A stretch of DNA of 64,000 nucleotides from Rhodospirillaceae bacterium (GCA_006969625.1 CP030885.1:496001-560000), one strand, 5' to 3'. Positions 1-9,225 are shown, counted from the stretch's first letter. The notes: a model not told the origin generated them from the sequence alone. Numbers and translations are program-made.

Positions 1-939
1 ATGCCCGGCGACGGCGGCCGCATCGGCCACCTCGTCCGCGCCTTCGGCGTAGCCGAGGGTGAAGGCCTGCAGCCGCCCGCCCGCCCGCTGCGCCAGGGCC
101 GCCAGGCAGGTGGAGTCGAGCCCGGCCGACAGGAACAGCCCGACCGGGACGTCGGAGACCAGATGCGCCGCCACGCTGTCGCGCAGGGCCTCTGCCACCA
201 CCTCGGTCCGGCTGCCGGCGGTCGGAGGTGGCTCGGCTTCCGCCTCGCGCAACACCTGCGTCGGGTCGAAGTGCGCCTGCGGCCGGCCGACGCCCTCGGC
301 GTCGGCCCACAGCCAGGTGCCGGCCGGCAGGCTGCGGATCTCGCGCCACAGGGTGACCGGCTCCGGCACGTAGCCCCACAGCAGGAAGCCGACCCGCCCT
401 GCCGGATCGCGGCTGGGCTGCAGCGCGCTCGCCTGCAGCGCACGCACCTGGGAGGCGGCGCGCAGGCAGCCGCCGGCCTCGGCGTAGTAGAGCGGCTTGA
501 TGCCCAACGGGTCGCGCGCCAGCAGCAGGCCGCGGCGGCGCGGGTCCCAGATCGCCAGCGCGTACATGCCGCGCAGTCGGTCGAGGAACCCCGGCCCCTC
601 GCGCTCGTAAAGCGCCAGCAGCACCTCGGTGTCGCTGTGCGAGCGGAAGACATGGCCCTGGGCGGCCAGCTCGGCGCGCAGCTCCGCGTGGTTGTAGATC
701 TCGCCGTTGTAGCTGACGACGCAGTCCTGGGCGCCGGTCATCGGCTGGGCGCCGGCGTCGGAGAGGTCGAGGATCGCCAGGCGCCGGTGGCCGAGGCCGA
801 CCCGCCCGTCCGCCGAGACCCAGGCGCCCGTGCCGTCCGGCCCGCGCGCGGCCATGGCGTGCGTCACCGCCGCCAGCTCGCCGGCGTCCACGGGCGGGGC
901 CTGGCTGCCGAAGGCGTAGATCGCCGCGACGCCGCACAT
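1..939 (-). CDS. asnB: Asparagine synthetase B-type amidotransferase (partial, 3' end beyond window)
   Basis: Glutamine-hydrolysing asparagine synthetase family, transferring glutamine amide nitrogen to aspartate or, in glycan clusters, to a sugar acid. The ATG at 939 gives Met-Cys-Gly, so the catalytic Cys2 of the N-terminal Ntn glutaminase domain is present. Further glutaminase signatures follow (AARGPDGTG, YNGEIYNH, HSDTEVLL). The synthetase domain begins near residue 245 with the PP-loop LSAGLDSTCLAAL. About 313 residues are visible and the rest lies off the window. Only 2 bp separate it from the upstream methyltransferase, so the two are probably cotranscribed. In this glycosyltransferase setting it may amidate a surface sugar rather than serve amino-acid supply; that is inference. 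Confidence 0.9.
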   Translation of the reverse strand, partial: MCGVAAIYAFGSQAPPVDAGELAAVTHAMAARGPDGTGAWVSADGRVGLGHRRLAILDLSDAGAQPMTGAQDCVVSYNGEIYNHAELRAELAAQGHVFRSHSDTEVLLALYEREGPGFLDRLRGMYALAIWDPRRRGLLLARDPLGIKPLYYAEAGGCLRAASQVRALQASALQPSRDPAGRVGFLLWGYVPEPVTLWREIRSLPAGTWLWADAEGVGRPQAHFDPTQVLREAEAEPPPTAGSRTEVVAEALRDSVAAHLVSDVPVGLFLSAGLDSTCLAALAQRAGGRLQAFTLGYAEGADEVADAAAVAGH

Positions 940-941
940 CC

Positions 942-1724
942 TCAGCCGCGCTTCTGCAGGTAGGCGTAGAAGGTGGCGCCCAGCGCCTGCGGCGTCAGGC
1001 GGAAGGCCAGGCGCATCAGGTGCCAGGCCAGGGCCGAGCGGCCGAAGTAGGCCGGCTCGTTGTTCATCGTGTGCACGGCGTGGAGGTAGCGCGCCGGTGG
1101 AAAGGCCCGGCGCAGGGCGGCCCGCGTGTTGAGCCGGTAGCAGGTGGGGTAGACGCCGGCCGCCGGGCGGTCCGGCTGCACCCGGCGCAGCACCGCGACA
1201 TGCAGGCGGTTGGGCACCAGGTTGGTGGCCAGGCCGATGTAGCCCCAGCGGTTGGGCGTGCGCGCGCAGATCCAGCCGCCCGGCTTCAGCACGCGGTCCA
1301 GCTCGTGGGCCGTCGCCTGCGGGTCGGCGACGTGCTCGAACACGCAGTCAGCGACGACCAGGTCGACCGAGGCGTCGTCCAGCGGCAGCACGCCGCCGGG
1401 CGCGATCGTCTCGGCCGCGTCCAGGTAGGGGTTGTCGCGCACCGCCGGGTCGATGTCGACGCCGACCACCCGTGCGCACTTGCCCTTGAGCGTGCGCAGC
1501 GCGCGCCGCCAGGCGATGCCGTCCTGCGCGATCGAGCGGCCCGGCCCGGCACCGTAGTCGAGCACCGTCATCTCAGGGCGCAGCAGGACGTTCACCCGGG
1601 CGTAGAAGGCGATCGTGCCGTCCGTGTGGCTGAAGCCGCCGGCCGCGCGCTCCGGATAGAAGCGCGTTTCGAACTCGTCGGCGAAGGGATTGGCGGCAAG
1701 ATGCGTCTCGGCAGCGTTCGGCAA
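942..1724 (-). CDS. Class I SAM-dependent methyltransferase
   Basis: Methyltransferase with a Rossmann-type SAM-binding fold. Motif I is VLDYGAGPGRS, an acidic strand-2 end follows (VVGVDIDP), then the post-I/motif II region VDLVVADCVFEHVADP and motif III (LKPGGWICARTPN). The frame is open upstream to 2000, but I chose the TTG at 1724 because GGAGAG lies about 7 nt before it and the family-like sequence starts just after; this gives 260 residues. It is divergent from the glycosyltransferase at 1927 across about 200 bp and sits 2 bp upstream of asnB. The substrate is unknown; a glycan or lipid-linked intermediate is plausible from the neighbours. Confidence 0.8.
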   Translation of the reverse strand: MPNAAETHLAANPFADEFETRFYPERAAGGFSHTDGTIAFYARVNVLLRPEMTVLDYGAGPGRSIAQDGIAWRRALRTLKGKCARVVGVDIDPAVRDNPYLDAAETIAPGGVLPLDDASVDLVVADCVFEHVADPQATAHELDRVLKPGGWICARTPNRWGYIGLATNLVPNRLHVAVLRRVQPDRPAAGVYPTCYRLNTRAALRRAFPPARYLHAVHTMNNEPAYFGRSALAWHLMRLAFRLTPQALGATFYAYLQKRG

Positions 1725-1926
1725 GCTGCGGCTCTCCGCGGCTGTCGGGTCTGGGCGGCAGCGCAGCTTAGCACGCGCCCGCCGCGCCGGCGCCAGAGTC
1801 TCGGGGGCCGCTGGCCCCTTCGCAGCGCGCCGCAGATCGACTAGCTTCGCCGGCATGGCGCGCGGCCGGGCGACCGGAGTCGCAAAGGGCCGCGCGCGCC
1901 CGCAGCGACCCGGCCCCCTTCGCCCA

Positions 1927-3060
1927 ATGCGCATCACCATCGTCCAAGGCCCCTTCCTGCCGGTCCCGCCCCTGCGCGGCGGCGCCGTGGAGAAGATCAT
2001 GAGCGGCCTCGGGCCGGCCTGGGCGGCGCGCGGTCACACGGTGGTGCACGTTTCGCGGCGCTTTCCCGGCCTGCCGGATCAAGAGGATTGTGAGGGCGTG
2101 CGCCACCTCCGCATCGCCTCGCTGGACGCGCCGTCCTCGAGTTTGCGGTTCCGCCTGGCCGAACTGCTTTACTGTCTTCGCGCGCGGGCGGCCCTGCCGC
2201 CGGCCGACATCCTGCTGACCAACAGCCCGCTTCTGCCCATGCTGCCGCTGCCCGACCGGCTCGGCCGGGTCTGTCCGCGGGTCGGGCGCTATCCCAAGGG
2301 CCAGCACCGCTTCTACCGGCGCATCGGCCGCCTTATCGGCGCCTCGCGCCCGATCTCCCGGGCCCTGGCCGAGCAGGTACCGCGCCTTGCCGATCGCGTG
2401 GTGACCCTCTCCGGCCCGATCGGCCGCGGCCTGACCCCTCCCCCGCCGGCGCAGGCGGCCGGCACGCGCAACCGCACGGTGCTCTACGTCGGCCGGCTGC
2501 ATCCCGAGAAGGGTCTGGGCCTGCTGATCGATGCCTTCGGCCGGGCTGATCTGCCCGACTGGCGGCTGAGGCTGGTGGGCCCGTGGGAGGTGGCGGCTGG
2601 CGGCGGCGGCGCCGGCTACCTGGCGGAGCTTCAGGCCCGCGGCGCCGGCCTGGGCGAGCGGCTGGCCATCCCAGGGCCAAGCTTCGACGAGGCGGCGCTG
2701 CGCAGCGAGTACCGCCAGGCTGAGCTTTTCTGCTACCCCTCGCTGGCCGAACGCGGCGAGGCGCTGCCGCTGGCGCCGCTGGAGGCGATGGCGATGGGCG
2801 CGGTGCCGCTGGTCTCCGGCCTGGACTGCTTTGGCGACTATGTCGAGCCGGGGCGCACCGGCTTCGTCTTCGACCATCGCGCCGCCGACCCGGTGGCCGC
2901 GCTGTCGCACATGCTGGAGCGGGCGGCGGCAGCCGATGCCGACGCCATGCGGCCCGCCATCCTGGATACCGCCCGGCGCTTCACCGTCGATGCAGTAGCG
3001 GCCCGCTATCTCGAGGTCTTCGAGGCGCTGCTCGCGGAGCCGGGCGGAGCGCGTGCGTGA
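1927..3060 (+). CDS. Glycosyltransferase, GT4 family
   Basis: Retaining GT-B glycosyltransferase (377 residues) that would transfer a sugar from a nucleotide donor during lipopolysaccharide or other surface-glycan assembly at the cytoplasmic membrane face. The start MRITIVQGPFLPVPPLRGGA is a typical GT4 N-terminus with a glycine-rich acceptor-side loop. The C-terminal half has VLYVGRLHPEKGLGLLIDAF and the E-x7-E donor-site region in AERGEALPLAPLEAMAMGAV. The frame is open upstream to 1690, but the ATG at 1927 matches the family start and leaves room for a divergent promoter. Its GTGA stop/start overlap with the next gene shows translational coupling. Donor and acceptor cannot be told. Confidence 0.88.
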   Translation: MRITIVQGPFLPVPPLRGGAVEKIMSGLGPAWAARGHTVVHVSRRFPGLPDQEDCEGVRHLRIASLDAPSSSLRFRLAELLYCLRARAALPPADILLTNSPLLPMLPLPDRLGRVCPRVGRYPKGQHRFYRRIGRLIGASRPISRALAEQVPRLADRVVTLSGPIGRGLTPPPPAQAAGTRNRTVLYVGRLHPEKGLGLLIDAFGRADLPDWRLRLVGPWEVAAGGGGAGYLAELQARGAGLGERLAIPGPSFDEAALRSEYRQAELFCYPSLAERGEALPLAPLEAMAMGAVPLVSGLDCFGDYVEPGRTGFVFDHRAADPVAALSHMLERAAAADADAMRPAILDTARRFTVDAVAARYLEVFEALLAEPGGARA

Positions 3061-4232
3061 GCGTGGGGCTGTCCATACTGCACGTCATTGCCAACTTGGC
3101 GCCCGCCCAGGGCGGACCCGCCGCCGCCTGTCCGGCGATGGCCGAGGCAATGGCCCGGCGCGGCCACCGGGTCGCTGTCTTCACCACCGACCGCGGCCGT
3201 CGCGGTGAGGTGCCGACCGACCAGCCGCTGGAACGCGACCGCGTGACCTATCGCTTCTTTCCCCATCGCTTCCGCCGCTTCGCGGTTTCGACCGGACTGG
3301 CGCGTGCGCTGATGGCCGAGGTCGGGCGCTTCGACGTCGTGCATCTGCACTCGCTCTACCTGTTCCACGACTGGGCCGCGGCACGCGCCTGCCGGGCCGC
3401 CGGCGTGCCCTACATCCTGCGCCCGCACGGGGCCTTCCTGCCCTTCGTGCGCGCCCGCGGGCGGCTGCAGAAGCGTGTCGCGAACCTGCTGTTCCAGAAC
3501 GGCGTGACGCGCGGTGCCGCCTGCCTGCACTACACCAGCGAGGCCGAAGCGCAGGACGCCGCGCCCTTCGTCTTCGGCCGGCCGGGGCGGGTCGTCCCGC
3601 TCGGGCTCGACATCGCGGCCCTCGCCGCGCCGGACGCGCCGCCGCTGAGCGCACGCTTTCCCGAGCTGGCCGGCAAGCGGGTGCTGCTGTTCCTCGGCCG
3701 TCTGGCGGCGCAGAAGGGGCTCGACCTGCTGATCCCGGCGTTTGCGGCCGTGGCGCCGCGCCACCCGGAGTGGCATCTGCTGTTGGCCGGGGCCGACCGC
3801 GGCGAAGGCGAGCGGCTGCGCAGCCTGGCCGCGGAATGCGGCGTCGCCGAGCGCCTCACCTTCGCCGGGCATCTCGCGGGGGACGACAAGCACGCGGCGC
3901 TGCAACAGGCCGAGCTCTTCGTGCTGCCCTCGCGCGGCGAGAACTTCGGCCTCGCCGCGGTCGAGGCGATGGCGGCCGGCCGGCCGGTCCTGGTGACCGA
4001 CCGCGTGGCGCTGTGGCGCGAGATCGAGTCGGACGGTGCGGGCCTGGTCTGCCCGCCGCAGGCGGCGGACCTGACCGCCGCGCTCGACCGCCTGATGGGC
4101 GACGCCGGCTTGCGCGCCCGCCTGGGCCGGGCAGCCAGGGAGCGAACGGCCCCGCGCTTCGACTGGGCCAGGGTGGCGCCGCAGCTCGAGGCGTTGTACG
4201 CGGAGGCGATCGCCCTGGGGCCGCCGGCATGA
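3057..4232 (+). CDS. Glycosyltransferase, GT4 family
   Basis: Second GT4-type glycosyltransferase (391 residues). The N-terminal GT-B domain begins LSILHVIANLAPAQGGPA. The C-terminal domain carries VLLFLGRLAAQKGLDLLIPA and the donor-site block PSRGENFGLAAVEAMAAG with its two conserved glutamates. The start is GTG at 3057, overlapping the previous stop by four bases (GTGA), and the gene ends in an ATGA overlap with the GT2 gene. Three transferases are therefore tightly coupled in one operon. It probably adds a core or O-chain residue of lipopolysaccharide; the specific sugar is unknown. Confidence 0.88.
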   Translation: MSVGLSILHVIANLAPAQGGPAAACPAMAEAMARRGHRVAVFTTDRGRRGEVPTDQPLERDRVTYRFFPHRFRRFAVSTGLARALMAEVGRFDVVHLHSLYLFHDWAAARACRAAGVPYILRPHGAFLPFVRARGRLQKRVANLLFQNGVTRGAACLHYTSEAEAQDAAPFVFGRPGRVVPLGLDIAALAAPDAPPLSARFPELAGKRVLLFLGRLAAQKGLDLLIPAFAAVAPRHPEWHLLLAGADRGEGERLRSLAAECGVAERLTFAGHLAGDDKHAALQQAELFVLPSRGENFGLAAVEAMAAGRPVLVTDRVALWREIESDGAGLVCPPQAADLTAALDRLMGDAGLRARLGRAARERTAPRFDWARVAPQLEALYAEAIALGPPA

Positions 4233-5065
4233 GCCTGTCCGTCGTCGTGCTGACCTTTGACGCCGAGGCGACTCTCGGCGCCACGCTGGCGGCGGCGCGC
4301 GAGCTGAGCGACGACCTCCACGTCGTCGATTCCGGCAGCAGCGACGCCACGCTGACGATCGCGCGGGCCGCCGGCGCCCGGATCGCCGAGCATCCCTTCG
4401 AGCACTACGGCGCCCAGCGCAACTGGGCGATCGACACCCTGCCCCTGGCCGGCGACTGGGAGCTGCACCTGGACGCCGACGAGCGGCCGAGCCCGGAGTT
4501 GATCGCCGAGATCCGTGCGCTGCTGGCGGACCCGCCCGCCGAGGTGGCCGGCTTCTACATCCCGCGCCTGGTGCACTTCCTCGGCCAGCCGCTGCGCCAC
4601 GGCGGCATGTACCCGATCTACCACCTGCGCCTGTTCCGCCGCGGGCGCGGGCGCTGCGAGATGCGGCTGTACGACCAGCACTTCTACGTCGAGGGCGCGA
4701 CCCGCCGTCTGACCCACCCGATGATCGACGACATCCGTGGCCCCTTCCAGGTATGGAAGGCGCGCCACCGCCGCTGGGCGGAGCTGGAGGCCCGGCAGCT
4801 CCACGCCCAGGCGCAGGGTGCGGGGGCGCCGGACACCATCGACGGCGGCTGGGACGGCGATCCGGTGCGCCGCAAGCGAGCCCTGCGTGCCGCCTATGGT
4901 CGCCTGCCGCCCTTCGTGCGGCCGGTGCTGCTGTTCGTCTACCGCTACCTGCTGCGCGGCGGCTTCCGCGACGGCCGCCTGGGCCTGACCTTCTATGTCT
5001 GGCAGACCCTCTGGTTCCGCTGGCAGGTCGACCGCGAGCTGCTGCGGCTCAGGCGCGCGAAATAG
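4229..5065 (+). CDS. Glycosyltransferase family 2 (WaaE/KdtX-like)
   Basis: Inverting GT-A glycosyltransferase of 278 residues. It begins LSVVVLTFDAEATLGATLAA, has VDSGSSDAT, the HYGAQRNWAID block typical of the WaaE/KdtX-like lipopolysaccharide-core branch, and the metal/nucleotide-binding DxD in LHLDADERPSPE. The ATG at 4229 overlaps the preceding stop (ATGA). Its stop codon directly abuts the convergent FkbM methyltransferase stop with no spacer. By family, a beta-1,4-glucosyl transfer to the inner core is possible, but the substrate is not established by the sequence. Confidence 0.87.
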   Translation: MSLSVVVLTFDAEATLGATLAAARELSDDLHVVDSGSSDATLTIARAAGARIAEHPFEHYGAQRNWAIDTLPLAGDWELHLDADERPSPELIAEIRALLADPPAEVAGFYIPRLVHFLGQPLRHGGMYPIYHLRLFRRGRGRCEMRLYDQHFYVEGATRRLTHPMIDDIRGPFQVWKARHRRWAELEARQLHAQAQGAGAPDTIDGGWDGDPVRRKRALRAAYGRLPPFVRPVLLFVYRYLLRGGFRDGRLGLTFYVWQTLWFRWQVDRELLRLRRAK

Positions 5066-5779
5066 TCAGGCGCGGCGGGCGAACAGCAGGTCGGCCTGGA
5101 CCTCGCCGTAGCGCGGGTGGGTGACCGGGTTGAAGCGGCCGGCCGGGCGGAAGCCGTGTTCGGTCAGGAAGCTCTCGACCTGTGCCGCCAGGGCCTGACC
5201 TTCGTAGAGTTCCAGGTAGGAGCACTCGACGTAGACCTGGGCGATGCGGCCGAGCAGCGGGCCGGCGCCGGCCAGCACCTCCAGCTCGGCGCCCTGGACG
5301 TCGATCTTCAGGAGCACCGGCGGGTCCAGCGGCTCGCCCTGCAGCAGGCGCGTCAGCGGCGCCGACCGCACGGAAAGCGTGCCGGTCTCCTCGGTGCCCG
5401 GAAACACCTCGCTCTGGCGCGCGCCGATCGGCAGCAGCGAGGAGGAGTCGCGCCGGGCGGAGAGGTGCAGGGCCGCCTCGCCCTCGCGGCGCCCGGCCGC
5501 CGCCTCGACCAGGCGCACCCGCGGGTCGTCGGCGAAGAGCGCGCGCAGGCTGCGCATCGCCTCCGGCTGCGGCTCCAGCGCGATCACCCGGGCCGCCGGC
5601 CAGAGCGCCAGGGCGGCCAGCGCGAACTGCCCCTTGTTGGCGCCGACGTCGATCACCGTCGCCGGCGACAGGCCGCGCAGCGGCCCCAGGTGCTCAACCG
5701 TCATCGCTACGCCGTGCAGCAGGCCGCGCCGCCCCTGGTCGCTGGCCAGCAGCCGCAGCAGCTTGCCGAGCTTCCTCAC
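5066..5779 (-). CDS. FkbM family methyltransferase
   Basis: SAM-dependent O-methyltransferase of the FkbM family (237 residues), often found in glycan clusters. Seen: motif I VIDVGANKGQFALAA, acidic VIALEPQPEAM, and the conserved LLKIDVQGAELEVLAGA with the family's invariant KID.QG.E. The start is GTG at 5779, overlapping the upstream glycosyltransferase stop by four bases (GTGA), so the two are translationally coupled. The frame stays open upstream, but earlier starts would lie inside the upstream gene. It probably methylates a sugar hydroxyl on the polymer made by this cluster. Confidence 0.86.
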   Translation of the reverse strand: MRKLGKLLRLLASDQGRRGLLHGVAMTVEHLGPLRGLSPATVIDVGANKGQFALAALALWPAARVIALEPQPEAMRSLRALFADDPRVRLVEAAAGRREGEAALHLSARRDSSSLLPIGARQSEVFPGTEETGTLSVRSAPLTRLLQGEPLDPPVLLKIDVQGAELEVLAGAGPLLGRIAQVYVECSYLELYEGQALAAQVESFLTEHGFRPAGRFNPVTHPRYGEVQADLLFARRA

Positions 5780-6963
5780 GGCCGCAGCACCTCGATGAAG
5801 CGCGGTCCGATCACCGCGATGTCGAAGGCCGTCTCGGCATAGGCGCGGCCCGACGCCGCGCAGCGCTGGCGCAGCGCGGCGTCGGCGTAGAGCGTCTGTG
5901 CCGCGGCGACGAAGGCGCCGGTGTCGTCCGGCGGCACGGTCAGGCCCGCGCCGGCGCGCGCGAGGGTGCGCGCCGCCAGGTTCTCCTGCGGCACGGCGGC
6001 GAGAATCGGCCGCGCCGTGCACAGGCTGGTCAGCACCTTCGACGGCACCGAGAGCACGCCGGCGAAGGGCTCCAAGATCGCCAGCAGCACGTCGGCGCTG
6101 GCCAGCACCTCGCCGAGCCGTTCGTAGGGCTGGAAGTCCAGCAGCAGCAGGTTGTCCAGCCCGCCGGCCGCCTTGGCCTCCTCAAGCCACTGACGGCCGC
6201 GGCCTTCGCTGACCACCACGATGCGCACCTGCGGCCGGTCGGCGAAGCTGCGGGCGAGCTGCGCCAGCAGCGCCGGGTTGTGCTTCAGGCCCAGGGTCCC
6301 GGCGTAAAGGAAGACGAAGGCCTCGCCCAAGCCGTGCGCTGCGCGCCAGGCGGTCGCGCGCGGCCCCGGCGCCACCTCGTCGAGCGGCGCCCAGTTCTCG
6401 ATCGTCGTCAGCCGTTCGCCCGGGCAGCCGCGCGCCGCCAGGATGGGCCGGAAGTCCTCGGTGATGATCACGCCGGCATCGGCGCGGGCGATCGTCTCGG
6501 CCTCGTAGCGCTCCAGCCAGCGGCGTACCGCGCCCGCCAGCGGCCCAAGGCGCCCGGCGAAGGCGCGGGCGGCGGCATCGGCATAAAGGTCCTGCACCCA
6601 ATAGACGAAGCGGGCGCCGGCGCGGCGGGCCGCCGCCTGCGCGGCGCGCTGGATCGCCGGCGAGCAGTTGCCCGACAGCACCGTCTGCGGCGCGACCTCC
6701 GCGATCCGTTGGGCGAGCAGCCGGCCGTAGCCGCGCTCCTGCCAGGCACGGCGCAGCGGATTGTACTTGTCGACCGGCGCCACCAGCTCGATCGGCGCGA
6801 CCGCGAACCCGGTCGGGTCCGCCGCGCTTCGCTGAAGGCGGCCGCGCGGCGTGGCGATGGCGCCGCTGAAGAGGTGCAGCACCTCATGGCCCTGCCCGGC
6901 CAGCCAACGGCTGAGCTGCACCTGAAAGGGATGGCCGGAGTAGTCGTGAACCAGAATGCGCAT
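5776..6963 (-). CDS. Glycosyltransferase, GT4 family (WcaI-like arrangement)
   Basis: GT-B glycosyltransferase of 395 residues. The N-terminus MRILVHDYSGHPFQVQLSRW, the central FVYWVQDLYADAA segment (tolerant of WcaI/colanic-acid type enzymes), FLYAGTLGLKHNPALLAQLA and SADVLLAILEPFAGVLSVPS support the GT4 clan. The ATG at 6963 heads a two-gene unit with the FkbM gene (GTGA overlap). It is divergent from hldE across about 140 bp. A role in surface polysaccharide assembly is inferred from context. Confidence 0.84.
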   Translation of the reverse strand: MRILVHDYSGHPFQVQLSRWLAGQGHEVLHLFSGAIATPRGRLQRSAADPTGFAVAPIELVAPVDKYNPLRRAWQERGYGRLLAQRIAEVAPQTVLSGNCSPAIQRAAQAAARRAGARFVYWVQDLYADAAARAFAGRLGPLAGAVRRWLERYEAETIARADAGVIITEDFRPILAARGCPGERLTTIENWAPLDEVAPGPRATAWRAAHGLGEAFVFLYAGTLGLKHNPALLAQLARSFADRPQVRIVVVSEGRGRQWLEEAKAAGGLDNLLLLDFQPYERLGEVLASADVLLAILEPFAGVLSVPSKVLTSLCTARPILAAVPQENLAARTLARAGAGLTVPPDDTGAFVAAAQTLYADAALRQRCAASGRAYAETAFDIAVIGPRFIEVLRP

Positions 6964-7104
6964 CCTGCCCCGCGCAACGCCCCGAATCGCGGCGGCGACC
7001 ATAGCACGAGCGTCGGGACCGGACCGCGGTTTCGCTTGCGGCGCCTCGGCGTTTGACCTAGCCATCGGGCGACGGGCGCGCGCACGCGGCAGGACCGAGG
7101 GACC

Positions 7105-8574
7105 ATGACCGATCTGGCTGCACAACTTCAGGCGATCGCCGGGACGCGGGTGCTGGCGGTCGGCGATGCGATGCTCGACCGCTACGTCTACGGCGCGGTC
7201 GAGCGGATCTCGCCCGAGGCGCCGATCCCCGTGCTGCGGGTCGAGCGCGAGGAGGTGACGCTGGGCGGCGCCGGCAACGTGCTGCGCAACCTGGCCGCCC
7301 TGGGCGCCGATCCGCTGTTCTGCGCCGTGGTGGGCGGCGACGCGGCCGGCCAGCAGGTGCAGCGGCTTGCGGCCGAGGCGCTTGGCGGCGGCGGCCGCCT
7401 GCTGGTCGACAAGGAGGTGCGCACCACCGTCAAGCAGCGCATGATCAGCGGCCAGCAGCAGCTCTTGCGCGCCGACTGGGACAATGCCGGCCCGCCGCGC
7501 GCGCAGACCCTGGACAGCCTGCGCGACGTCTCGCTCGGCCTGCTCGCCGAGGCGCAGGCCCTGCTGCTGTCCGACTACGGCAAGGGCGCGCTGCAGGCGG
7601 AGGTGCTGGCGCCCCTGATCGCGGCGGCCCGCGCAGCCGGCCTGCCGCTGGTGATCGATCCCAAGGGACGGGACTACGGCCGCTACCGCGGCGCCGACTT
7701 CGTCACGCCCAACCGGCGCGAGCTGTTCGAGGCGACCGGCCTGCCGACCGGCAGCGACCTCGAGGTGGTGACGGCGGCCGCCGAGCTGATCGCCATGGCC
7801 GGCGTCGGCGGCGTGCTGGCGACCCGCAGCGAGCAGGGCATGACCCTGATCCTGGGCGACGGCGCCGGCGGGGTGGCGCGGGTCGAGCACCTGCCGGCCG
7901 CCGCGCGCGAGGTCTTCGACGTCTCCGGCGCGGGTGACACGGTGGTGGCGGTCTTCGGCGCCGGTCTGGCCGCCGGCCTCGATCCGGTCGAGGCCGCCAG
8001 CCTCGCCAACATCGCCGCCGGCGTCGTGGTCGGCAAGCGCGGCACTGCGGTGGCCACTCCGGAGGAACTGCTGCGCGCCGGCCAGCAGGCGCGGCTGCTG
8101 ACGGCCGAGCAGAAGATCCTCGAGCGCCAGGCGGCGTCCCGCCAGTCGCGCGACTGGCAGACGGCCGGCCTCAAGGTCGGCTTCACCAACGGCTGCTTCG
8201 ACATCCTGCACCCCGGCCACCTGCACCTGCTGCGCCAGGCGCGCGGCGCCTGCGACCGCCTGATCGTCGGGCTGAACAGCGACGACTCGGTGCGCCGGCT
8301 GAAGGGCGCCGGCCGGCCGGTGCAGGACGAGGCGGCGCGCGCCGCCGTGCTCGCCTCGCTGGCCGACGTCGACCGGGTGGTGATCTTCGGCGAGGACACG
8401 CCCTACGACCTGATCGCCGCGGTGCAGCCGGACCTGCTGGTCAAGGGCGCCGACTACACCGAGGACGCGGTGGTCGGCGCCGACCTGGTCAAGGCGCGCG
8501 GCGGGCGCGTGCTGCTGGCCCGGCTCAAGGACGGCCACTCGACCACGCGCACCCTGGAGCGCATGGGGCGCTAG
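7105..8574 (+). CDS. hldE: Bifunctional heptose-7-phosphate kinase / heptose-1-phosphate adenylyltransferase
   Basis: HldE (RfaE) catalyses two cytosolic steps to ADP-heptose for the lipopolysaccharide inner core: phosphorylation of D-glycero-beta-D-manno-heptose-7-phosphate at O-1, then adenylylation of the bisphosphatase product. The 489 residues match the fused enzyme. The N-terminal PfkB/ribokinase domain (about 10-315) has LGGAGNVLRNLAALGA and the catalytic GAGDT with Asp278. The C-terminal nucleotidyltransferase domain starts near residue 355 (VGFTNGCFDILHPGHLHLL), with the HxGH motif at 369-372. Its partner hldD lies at 33.4 kb. The next gene follows after 9 bp, so they probably share a transcript. 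Confidence 0.96.
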   Translation: MTDLAAQLQAIAGTRVLAVGDAMLDRYVYGAVERISPEAPIPVLRVEREEVTLGGAGNVLRNLAALGADPLFCAVVGGDAAGQQVQRLAAEALGGGGRLLVDKEVRTTVKQRMISGQQQLLRADWDNAGPPRAQTLDSLRDVSLGLLAEAQALLLSDYGKGALQAEVLAPLIAAARAAGLPLVIDPKGRDYGRYRGADFVTPNRRELFEATGLPTGSDLEVVTAAAELIAMAGVGGVLATRSEQGMTLILGDGAGGVARVEHLPAAAREVFDVSGAGDTVVAVFGAGLAAGLDPVEAASLANIAAGVVVGKRGTAVATPEELLRAGQQARLLTAEQKILERQAASRQSRDWQTAGLKVGFTNGCFDILHPGHLHLLRQARGACDRLIVGLNSDDSVRRLKGAGRPVQDEAARAAVLASLADVDRVVIFGEDTPYDLIAAVQPDLLVKGADYTEDAVVGADLVKARGGRVLLARLKDGHSTTRTLERMGR

Positions 8575-8583
8575 GGGCGGCGC

Positions 8584-9225
8584 ATGAGCCTGCTCGACCA
8601 TCTGCTCTACGGGCTGGCCTGGGTCTCCTTCGGGGCGCTGCATTCGCTGCTCGCCCGGCCGCCCGGCGCGTCCTGGCTGGCGGCGGCCTTCGGGCCGGCG
8701 GCGCGGCTCGCCTACAACGGGATCGCGCTGGTCCATCTCGCCGCCGTCTGGGGCTTCGGCCGCTGGCTGGCCGCCGACGTCGCCGCCTTTGCGCGGCCCG
8801 ACTGGCTGGTCTGGCTGCAGTGGACGGCCGTCGTCGCCGGGGCGCTGCTCGGCGCCGTCGCCCTGCGCGCGTACGACCTCGGCCGCTTCGGCGGGCTGTG
8901 GTACCTGCGCGCGCGCGTCGTTCCGGAGGTGGGGGAGGCGCCGGAGCCGCTGGCGGTCGGCGGTCTGCACCGCTACGTGCGCCACCCGCTCTATACCGCC
9001 GCCTTCCTGCTGCTCTGGGGCTTGGCCGACGGCCCCTTCGCGCTGGCGACGGCGGTCTGGGCCTCGCTCTACTTCCTGATCGGCACCTGGTTCGAGGAGC
9101 GCAAGCTGATCCGGCTCTACGGCGAGGCCTACCGCGTCTATCGCCGCCGGGTACCCGCCTACCTGCCCTGGAAGGGCCGGGTCGACACGGACGACCTGAC
9201 CGCCGGCCGGGTCACCCCTGGCTGA
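8584..9225 (+). CDS. Integral-membrane methyltransferase (isoprenylcysteine carboxyl methyltransferase-like)
   Basis: Predicted polytopic inner-membrane protein (213 residues) of the ICMT/PEMT-like group. Several hydrophobic segments are followed by the signature LHRYVRHPLYTAAFLLLWGL, in which RHPxY binds SAM, and a C-terminal FEERKLIRLYGEAYRVYRR block typical of the family. The ATG at 8584 follows hldE by 9 bp. Bacterial members methylate varied substrates and the real one cannot be told here; isoprenylcysteine itself is unlikely. The C-terminal 14 bp overlap the convergent mmcB end. Confidence 0.8.
   Translation: MSLLDHLLYGLAWVSFGALHSLLARPPGASWLAAAFGPAARLAYNGIALVHLAAVWGFGRWLAADVAAFARPDWLVWLQWTAVVAGALLGAVALRAYDLGRFGGLWYLRARVVPEVGEAPEPLAVGGLHRYVRHPLYTAAFLLLWGLADGPFALATAVWASLYFLIGTWFEERKLIRLYGEAYRVYRRRVPAYLPWKGRVDTDDLTAGRVTPG

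Noticed and set aside
5776..8985. A 1069-residue minus-strand frame over hldE and the glycosyltransferase
   Set aside because: Only the 395 residues from ATG 6963 are a glycosyltransferase; the rest is antisense to hldE.
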